DNA from: Ruminococcaceae bacterium UBA5396
Lineage (GTDB): Bacteria > Bacillota > Clostridia > Oscillospirales > Acutalibacteraceae
NCBI GenBank assembly: GCA_002410715.1
Contig: DHOG01000018.1
Coordinates: forward strand, 5,415 to 14,491
Direction: 5' to 3'
Length of the DNA stretch: 9,077 nucleotides
Shown here piece after piece: positions 1 through 6,700 of the stretch. Each line of letters opens with the position of its first letter. Within the stretch, counting starts at the first letter, position 1. The notes under the pieces were generated by a model. It did no database searches and was not told where the DNA came from. It worked only from the letters and a program-made list of their open reading frames with translations. A program made the translations under genes and the position numbers.

Positions 1-1157
1 CAGCTTTTACAAAAGCGTTGGGCGATGCTGCTAAAACCGGCGGCACAGTATATGTTCCGGCTGGTGAATACACAATATCACAGCCCCTTGTGGTTCCGAC
101 CGGTGTAGAACTGAGAGGCACTTTTGATGTACCGACCCACAGCAAGACTGCCGGCTCTATTCTGAGCACCACTTATGGAAAAGGAAGCGAAAATGGGCAG
201 GCTTTGATTCAATTGGAAGCAGGCTCGGGTATTAACGGAATTGCATTCTTTTACCCCGATCAAAACTACACCAATTTTATTGCTTATCCATGGACTGTGC
301 AAGGCAAAGGTGAAAATTGCTGGGCTATAAATTCTGTTTTTATCAATTCGTATAATGCGCTGGATTTTGGCACCTACCCCTCGGATGGGCATTACATTCA
401 GTATGTTAGCGGCGCACCGTTAAGGCGGGGAGTTTTTGTCGGCAATAACAACTCCAACGGATGGGTGGAAAATGTACAGTTCAACCCCCATTATTGGAAG
501 CGTGCATCTCTATCAGTCAAACCCACTACCGGCGAGGATGAATTCAACCTCCGGTTAAACACATCTCTGGACGCGTTTATACTTGGTGATAACGCATCAG
601 AGCATATGTTGGGCAATTTTGCATTTGGTGCAAAAAATCTGATGGTTCTTACTTCTCAGGGCGGAAAGGGTACAAACGGAACTATTATCGGTCACGGTGC
701 AGACGGCTGCCGCAACGCATTGGTAGTGGAGCAGGCGGACGTTGTAGAGTTCATTAATGCTGAAATGGTTTCCATGAATGCCAGTGGTGACATGTATCAT
801 ATCGTCATGAAGGAAACCGTCACGGGTACTGTGGCTCTTTTCAACTCAATGATGTGGGCGCAGCCAAGCATATCTTTTCTTGTAAAAGGCGGTACGCTGA
901 TTGTTAACCAACTGCAGTATTATATGATGGAATCAACCCAGTATCTGCTGGACGCTTCTGGTGGAAAGGTTTATCTCAGTACAGCCTTATTACTGCCCAA
1001 AGCGGTTCAGGTTAAAATATCTGGCAATGCAGATGTGGAACTGGTTGCCAACCTTGTTAAACAATCCTTGTCATTTGTTGCGCCGTCCGGTGGCGCTTCA
1101 ATTAAGATTCAAAAGGATGGGGGTACATGTAAAGAAAGCTTCACCTGGTGGTCCTGA
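1..1157 (+). CDS. Pectate-lyase-superfamily (Pectate_lyase_3-like) beta-helix protein, 5' truncated
   Basis: This is the C-terminal part of a probable polysaccharide-active right-handed parallel beta-helix protein. The frame is open from base 3 and runs in from outside the window. The first residues, AFTKALGDAAKTGGTVYVPA followed by GEYTI, match the opening signature of Pectate_lyase_3/GH28-related/GH55-like proteins (AF..A...A...GG.VYVPAG.Y), so the TTG at base 18 is not a real start. About 384 residues are visible, rich in short beta-strand and Asn/Gly turns as expected for a helix of coils (for example GVFVGNNNSNGWVENVQF near codons 145-162). The protein ends in FTWWS with no membrane segment or sorting signal, so it is either freely secreted or anchored through its missing N-terminus. 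I cannot assign catalytic residues or tell lyase from hydrolase. The next gene starts 38 bases downstream with no hairpin between, which suggests cotranscription. The fold family is fairly sure; the substrate is unknown. Confidence 0.8.
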   Translation, partial: AFTKALGDAAKTGGTVYVPAGEYTISQPLVVPTGVELRGTFDVPTHSKTAGSILSTTYGKGSENGQALIQLEAGSGINGIAFFYPDQNYTNFIAYPWTVQGKGENCWAINSVFINSYNALDFGTYPSDGHYIQYVSGAPLRRGVFVGNNNSNGWVENVQFNPHYWKRASLSVKPTTGEDEFNLRLNTSLDAFILGDNASEHMLGNFAFGAKNLMVLTSQGGKGTNGTIIGHGADGCRNALVVEQADVVEFINAEMVSMNASGDMYHIVMKETVTGTVALFNSMMWAQPSISFLVKGGTLIVNQLQYYMMESTQYLLDASGGKVYLSTALLLPKAVQVKISGNADVELVANLVKQSLSFVAPSGGASIKIQKDGGTCKESFTWWS

Positions 1158-1195
1158 TTAAGCAAAACTCTAAAATATATTAAGGAGATATTAGT

Positions 1196-2134
1196 ATGAA
1201 AAAACGTATGGTTTCGCTATTGTTCTCAGTCTCCATTTTACTCTCTTTTTTTACTTTATCGGCCGCCGCCGCAAATAATGTTCTGGTTATGAGTAATTGT
1301 GATACAACCGAGGGTTGGTCCGCAACTGCTGGTGGAGGGGATGCTTTAACGAAGGATACGACTAACAAAGTTGAAGGGGCTGCATCGGTAGGAGCAACTG
1401 CTCCCAACGGCAAGCTGAATCAAATTGTTTATATGCCTGAAAATCCAGTGGATGTTTCCGGCTATAAGTATCTTGAGTTTGACATTTATTTCAGCGACAT
1501 GACGTGGTTTACCGATTGCGGCGGCGTTATGTTTGAGATCACATCTTCCGGCACATGCGACAAGGAGTCGAACCGTTTTCAAAAAGGGGCTCTCCGCCCG
1601 AATTTTGAAAATGGAGCCATTGAAGGCAAAGCGGGCTGGTTTCATATCAAGCTAAATATTCAGGAACCGCAATCCATTGCCAATGGCGGCTGCACGTTGT
1701 CTCAATTCGATTACTTCCGTTTTTACTCTGTTGACCCTATAACCAGCACCCCTGATTACACCATGCGTATCGATAATGTCATGTTTACCAACAATGAGGA
1801 TCCCCAGACTACAACTTCAAAAACAAAAGCCCCCACTTCTGCAACAACCAAATCAACCGGCGCTGCTAACACTTCTGACAGCCAGTCTTCTGCCGGTGAA
1901 AGCACAGAAGCCTCTCTCACAAAAGTAGATCGTACAGATTCTACCGACTCTCAGTCAGAAAGCACTTCCGATTCTTCAACCACCGGGACAGACGATTCAA
2001 AGGGCGCAGCTACAGATGAACCCACGGACGGGCTGAGCGGAGGCGCTATTGCTGCCATTGTTATTGGTGCTGTTGTTCTGCTCGGCGGCGGATTTGCTCT
2101 TTATTGGTTTGTAATTCGTAAAAAGCTTGCGTAA
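1196..2134 (+). CDS. Exported single-module binding-like protein with Thr/Ser linker and C-terminal membrane anchor
   Basis: This is a 312-residue surface protein, probably a glycan-binding accessory protein. Residues 1-26 form a signal peptide (MKKR, a hydrophobic stretch, then SAAAA). Residues about 28-198 are one beta-sandwich module (type A here), beginning NVLVMSNCD...GW and ending with the strand MRIDNVMF. Residues about 200-280 are a Ser/Thr/Asp-rich linker, and 282-307 form a single membrane helix followed by RKKLA. There is no LPxTG-like motif before the helix, so the protein should stay in the membrane with the module outside. The module is clearly related to the second module of the next gene (both have GGVMxExTSSGTCD and YFRFYSV) and shares four cysteines with it (C35, DCGG, GTCD, GGCT). 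Start choice: AAGGAG at 1182-1187 lies eight bases before the ATG. No catalytic motif is visible. The binding role is inferred from fold-like features and context, and I do not recognise a named family. Confidence 0.82.
   Translation: MKKRMVSLLFSVSILLSFFTLSAAAANNVLVMSNCDTTEGWSATAGGGDALTKDTTNKVEGAASVGATAPNGKLNQIVYMPENPVDVSGYKYLEFDIYFSDMTWFTDCGGVMFEITSSGTCDKESNRFQKGALRPNFENGAIEGKAGWFHIKLNIQEPQSIANGGCTLSQFDYFRFYSVDPITSTPDYTMRIDNVMFTNNEDPQTTTSKTKAPTSATTKSTGAANTSDSQSSAGESTEASLTKVDRTDSTDSQSESTSDSSTTGTDDSKGAATDEPTDGLSGGAIAAIVIGAVVLLGGGFALYWFVIRKKLA
1277..1789 (+). repeat. Type A module, copy 1 (coding repeat)
   Basis: This is the first copy of a roughly 170-residue beta-sandwich-like module. The match to copy 2 (2926-3459) extends to DNA: the 18 bases GATTGCGGCGGCGTTATG are identical at 1514-1531 and 3169-3186. 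The segments encoding TSSGTCD and the terminal DYTMRIDN are also nearly identical. Four cysteines are shared with copy 2. Confidence 0.75.
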
Positions 2135-2172
2135 AGAAGCATCCCTTACATATGATTAATTAAATTGCGCAG

Positions 2173-2207
2173 TAAACCAAAATAAGGTTTTATAGTATAA
2201 ACCAAAA
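2173..2207. promoter_or_regulatory. Candidate regulatory site: direct repeat and small palindrome upstream of the two-module gene
   Basis: The ten bases TAAACCAAAA occur at 2173-2182 and again at 2198-2207, 25 bases apart. Between them, overlapping the second copy, lies the odd-centred palindrome TTTATA-G-TATAAA (2189-2201). The start codon is at 2227, so this is where an operator or leader element could sit. The nonamer TTTTATAGT within it (2188-2196) recurs just ahead of the esterase ribosome binding site (3748-3756). I found no convincing -35/-10 pair here, and the whole gap is AT-rich, so a chance origin is possible. Confidence 0.3.
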
Positions 2208-2226
2208 GTCGGAAGGAGTTTTATTT

Positions 2227-3663
2227 ATGAAAAAGCAGATTCTAGCTATATGCACAATGGTTCTTTTTACTCTTGTGCTGGTAACGGGCATATTACCCGC
2301 CATGGCTGAACAGGAAAACGAATCATTGCTAATTTCAGATTGTTCCACTTTGGATGGTTGGGTAAAAACCGGAGGTAACGCGCTGACCGTGAACCCTAAC
2401 GGATGGACTTCGGTCGGCGCCATAGGCTGTGATATAAACAGTGGTGCGTTTCGCACAGCAACATACACCATTCCGCAGGCAAAGGATGTTTCGGGTTATA
2501 CGCATCTGGAATGGGATATGCTGTTTACACCCGGCATGTGGGCACAAATCGCCGAGCATTATGCAGATAATGTTTTTCTGAAAATCGGCTCATCAACTGG
2601 TGATACCCGTACGTATAAGCTTGACAAAATTACCGCTGTTGCATACCAAGGCAATGATTACTGGCATCATTTTTCTGTTACCTTGAGCGATTATACATCG
2701 ACGGCCGGGAACTTTAATCCCTCGGCTCTTAACACCTTCATTTTTGTTACAACAGAAGGAGCCCCCAGCACAAGTGTCATGAATGGACAGCTGCGTTTTG
2801 ACAACATTTATGCGACGAAGGAAGCCGTCAGCACAACTGATCCCACCACGAACACAACGGAGAGCGTCACCATCACGACAACCAGTTCTTCTGCGGATCA
2901 ATCCATAAACAAAGCCAATCCATCCGGTGCCTTATGGCTCAGCGACTGTGATCAAGCAGATGGCTGGACATCACGTGATGCAGACTCGAATAATGTCGCC
3001 GTTACGGTTGATACCGCGCTCAAAACGGAAGGCGCTGCTTCTGTTGGCGTGACAGCCCAGGGCGGTGTACTGAAAGAGATTGTTTACAAACCGGTTTCTG
3101 CACTGAATGTGTCTTCTTATAAGTACATCGAATTTGATATGTATTTTTCTGATCTCACATGGTTCAATGATTGCGGCGGCGTTATGATAGAAATGACATC
3201 TTCCGGTACTTGTGACCAGCAGTCTAACCGTATTGCTCAGAAAGGCTTCATGAACAAGAACTCTGAATTTGCATCCGATGCGGCAGCAGGCGGTGCGTCA
3301 GGGAAATGGTATCACTTTAAATTTGAACTGGCTACCCCTCAAAGTCAAGTGAACGGCGGATGTGATCTGACCAAGGTTAATTATTTCCGCTTCTATTCGG
3401 TTCAGCCACAGGCAACAACACCGGATTATACCATGCGTATTGATAACATCGTTTTCTCCACAGACGCATACGGTGATGAAGGTGGTTCCGAGAATATTAC
3501 TTCCGGTACAACATCTGATGGAGACTCAGGCGCAACCACGGGCACAAACCCCAGCGACAACAGCCCGGCAACCGGCGTGCCTTTTGCAATTGCTCCTGTT
3601 GCAGTAGCTTTTTCTTCGGCGTTGGGTTTAAAAGCTTTACGCAAACACAAAAACCGCACATAA
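2227..3663 (+). CDS. Wall-anchored two-module binding-like surface protein with SPATG sorting signal
   Basis: This is a 478-residue exported protein, probably displayed on the cell wall to bind a glycan. Residues 1-27 are a signal peptide ending AMA. Residues about 32-200 are a type B module, starting SLLISDC...GW and ending LRFDNIYA. A Thr/Ser linker (about 201-232, TTDPTTNTTESVTITTTSSS) leads to a type A module at about 234-411, starting LWLSDCD..GW and ending MRIDNIVF. A Gly/Ser/Thr linker follows, then SPATG (446-450), a hydrophobic stretch and the basic tail RKHKNRT. That layout is a sortase signal of the (S/N)PxTG kind known for class B-like sortases in some clostridia. No sortase gene is in the window. 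The type B module resembles the first two modules of the downstream esterase, and the type A module resembles the upstream protein, so this protein bridges its neighbours. GGAAGGAG (2211-2218) lies eight bases before the ATG. No catalytic residues are recognisable, and the ligand is unknown. Confidence 0.83.
   Translation: MKKQILAICTMVLFTLVLVTGILPAMAEQENESLLISDCSTLDGWVKTGGNALTVNPNGWTSVGAIGCDINSGAFRTATYTIPQAKDVSGYTHLEWDMLFTPGMWAQIAEHYADNVFLKIGSSTGDTRTYKLDKITAVAYQGNDYWHHFSVTLSDYTSTAGNFNPSALNTFIFVTTEGAPSTSVMNGQLRFDNIYATKEAVSTTDPTTNTTESVTITTTSSSADQSINKANPSGALWLSDCDQADGWTSRDADSNNVAVTVDTALKTEGAASVGVTAQGGVLKEIVYKPVSALNVSSYKYIEFDMYFSDLTWFNDCGGVMIEMTSSGTCDQQSNRIAQKGFMNKNSEFASDAAAGGASGKWYHFKFELATPQSQVNGGCDLTKVNYFRFYSVQPQATTPDYTMRIDNIVFSTDAYGDEGGSENITSGTTSDGDSGATTGTNPSDNSPATGVPFAIAPVAVAFSSALGLKALRKHKNRT
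2320..2826 (+). repeat. Type B module, copy 1 (coding repeat)
   Basis: This roughly 170-residue module is shared with the esterase gene (3867-4397 and 4419-4964). Common landmarks are the opening LLISDC....GW, a central EWDM, YKLDK, a W/Y-H-F strand, FNP/DxSAL/I and the closing LRFDNIYA-type strand. TATAAGCTTGACAAA is identical at 2614-2628 and 4185-4199, at matching positions in the module. Confidence 0.7.
2926..3459 (+). repeat. Type A module, copy 2 (coding repeat)
   Basis: This is the closest relative of the module at 1277-1789. It keeps the four cysteines (in SDCD, DCGG, GTCD and GGCD), the SSYKYIEFDMYFSDLTWF segment and the terminal DYTMRIDN. Its main difference is a longer loop (about codons 335-360, KGFMNKNSEFASDAAAGGAS). 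Confidence 0.75.
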
Positions 3664-3683
3664 ACAAGACTGTATAATAACGC

Positions 3684-3730
3684 ATAAAACACCGAACGGC
3701 TAACTGCATACCTGCTGTACGGTGTTTTAT
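3684..3730 (+). terminator. Hairpin between the two-module gene and the esterase gene; terminator or attenuator
   Basis: ATAAAACACCG (3684-3694) and CGGTGTTTTAT (3720-3730) are perfect 11-base complements. After one A/A mismatch, ACGGC (3696-3700) pairs with GCTGT (3714-3718) with one G-U pair, leaving a 13-base loop. The right arm carries TTTT but no separate long T tract follows. It lies 20 bases after one stop codon and 40 bases before the next start, so it may be a leaky terminator, a processing site or a stability hairpin rather than a full stop. Confidence 0.55.
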
Positions 3731-3770
3731 GTTATCCAATCGTATGATTTTATAGTTAAGGAGCGGAAAA

Positions 3771-6700
3771 ATGAAAAAACGTCTTATCGCCTTGTGTGCA
3801 GCTATTACTTTAATAACATCTGTTATAGTTGCCGCCATACCTGTCTTTGCTGCAATCGATACAGAAAACAGCCTGTTGATTTCTGATTGCGAAACAACAA
3901 CCGGATGGTCACGCTTGCCTACGGGTGCCACTTTTGCCATTAACAATAATGGGATGACCGGAAAAGCTCTCGGAATAGACACAACAAACGGAACGCTGCG
4001 CGGTATTGTTTATGCTGCGCCCCAAGCTTTGGACGCATCGGAATACACCAAGATTGAATGGGATATGTTTTTCGGTAAGGCCGGCGATCCTGCTGTTTGC
4101 ACCTGGACAAATATTACGAGCAGCACAATTTATCAAAGCCTGATTGGCGTGGAAATCAGTTCTTCTTTAACAGATTTCAATGTATATAAGCTTGACAAAT
4201 TAACTGCTACGCCTGTTGATGGTATGAGCGGATGGTATCATTTCTCAATAGTCATAGACGATGCTACCGCGAAAAACGGCAGCTTCAATCCCGCTGCACT
4301 TCAGGGCTTCAAATTCTATACAAACCCATCAGCAGGAGTGGATGCCGCAGTACCCAACACACTTATGAAGCTGGATAATGTATACGCAACCACAAAAAAG
4401 GCAGTAGTGCAGGTGCCTGATACAATGACGGTTACCGACTGTACTCCGGTTGGTACTAGCAAGGTAGAGGATGCAAACGGAACATGGAGCCGGTTGCCCG
4501 TCGGACAGCCGATTGAGTTCCAGAACGATACGGTACTTGCAGGTGGGACAGCAATTACGGTTACTGCCAGCTACGGGACGCTTCGTGAGCTTAAATATAC
4601 GCTGAAGAATCCCACAGATATTTCGGCATATACCAGACTTGAATGGGATATGCGGGTATGGAAAGAGGGTGATCCTGCCACAGCTATGTGGGAGACTATT
4701 TGCAGCGCTTATGGCGATCGTGTCAAAGTCGTAATTGCATCTGCTAACGGTACCTTGACTATCCCTTCAACAAAGATTACAGCAAACCCCATGGAGGGTA
4801 AAACCGCCTGTTATGATGTATCAGTAAATCTTGCTGACGGCGTTGTCGGCGGAACATTTGACGCATCGGCCATCACCTCTTTTGGTCTTTACACCAATGC
4901 CGATGGCGCGGCTGTGACCACCCTGCCCAACGCTATTATTCGCTTGGATAATCTCGTTGCGGCAAAGGGCGAGAACGGCGGAACACCTCCTGTTGATCCT
5001 CCCGATGAGGACGTTTTAACATGGGACATTGGCAGTGGCGAATTTACGCAGTCTAATAACGCTAATATTACTTATGCTATCCAGAACTTTATGATCGATG
5101 CATCACAAGCCGCCTTTGAAGATTTGGCGTTAACACTTAGCATCTACGTTGAAAATCTGGATAACCCGGGCGATCTCAGCGGCTTTACCCGTAACAATTC
5201 GGAAGGACAAATTGAGCTGACAAGCTCTGGTACATCCGATTCTCAGGAATTCAACTGGAGTCTCCCCAAACAGGGGTTGCAAGCCGGTTGGAACAGTTTG
5301 CGCCTGCCTTTAAAATCCGCCACACTGGCTGGGGGCGGTGCTAACGTGGCGGCGCTTAATTACTTCCGGCTGTATAATCTGGTCCCGCTGAATAATACAA
5401 CGACATTTGATGTACGCATTAAGGATGTCAAACTGACAAATGCCAAAGAGTCTTTCCCGTTACCATCGTTCTTTGCGAACGGCATGATGTTCCAGCAAAA
5501 GAAGCCCATGGTTCTTTGGGGAAATGCCGAGTCGGCAGGAATCGCAATAGAGGCACAGCTGTTAAAAGGTACTGATGTTTTGGAAACCAAATCAGCAACT
5601 TCTGATGCCAATGGTGACTGGTCTCTGGAATTTGCAGCCCGCGACGGCAGCTACGACAGCTACACAATTGTAGTGAAGGAAAATGGAACTGACGTAAAGA
5701 CGATAAGCGATATTCTGATCGGTGAATTATGGCTATCCGCTGGTCAGTCCAACATGGAGTTTCCGGTATATCAGACTGTTGGCGGTGCCGAATTGGTGAG
5801 CGCTGCGGATGACCGTTATATGCGTTTCCTGATGGAACCATCCATACCTGCAGGTCGCAATGAAGACCAGCCATATTCACCTGAATATACGATTCCGGGA
5901 GCTCGCTGGGGCTTTGGAAATGTAGCGGGTGATGTAAGCAACGTATCTGCTGTTGCTTACAATATGGCTTTGAAGCTCCGTGATGAGCTTGATGTTCCTG
6001 TAGGCTTTATAAATGCGGCTCTCGGCGCGACCGTTATTGAAACATGGATGTCGCGTGAGAGTATCGAAAGTAACCCCGCCGTTAAGGATGTGTTGGTTGC
6101 ACGTGGCATATACAAAACCGAGGCAACTTTTAATACCGCTACTGATAAATGGAATCAGTTAACAGCTATGTATAACTCAAAAATTGCGCCGTTGAGCGGC
6201 ATGAACATTGCCGGCGTGGTTTGGTATCAGGGTGAAAGCAACGCAAAATATGCCTATGGATATTATGAGGCTGCCCTTACCGCTTTGGTAGAGGATTGGA
6301 GTGCTTTGTTCGGCTTTGCCGAGGGCGAGATGCCCTTCATTTATTCTCATCTTGCTCCGCATAACTATATTCCGAACATGCCGTTTGATTACTTGGCATA
6401 TTTTGCCGAGATGCAATCCAACGTATGGGCCGCACAGCCTGCTTCAATGTCACAGATCACAATTTATGATCTGCCCTTAAAATATTCAAACCCGCCTGTA
6501 ACCGGCTTCCACCCAATTCACCCCAGCGACAAAACTCCAGTTGGTCTGCGTTTTGCCTCTGCGGCTCTGAGCAATGTCTATGGCATAGGTGATGCGGGCT
6601 ATACTGCTCCCGTGTATAAAAATATGCAGGTAAACGGCAGTAAGATTATCCTGACGTTCGATGAAGTCGGTTCCGGTCTGGGCGTTATCGGAAGCACCAC

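Noticed and set aside
18..26. TTG at base 18 as the start of the first gene
   Set aside because: The frame is open to the window edge, and the residues before it (AFTKA) are part of the conserved family opening, so the gene starts upstream.
3751..3756. TATAGT as a -10 box for the esterase gene
   Set aside because: It sits directly ahead of the ribosome binding site, so a start would fall in or past that site, and no matching -35 box is present.
3497..3982. 161-residue open frame on the minus strand
   Set aside because: It overlaps two well-supported plus-strand genes and the hairpin, has no family-like features, and is explained as a shadow frame.
5428..5880. 150-residue open frame on the minus strand inside the esterase gene
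   Set aside because: It lies opposite the conserved GQSNM region of an intact gene and shows no domain, no signal peptide and an odd composition.
5742..6530. Sialic acid as the definite esterase substrate
   Set aside because: The family name reflects early members. There is no sialidase, sialic acid lyase or transporter in the window, and the beta-helix neighbour suggests a different polysaccharide.
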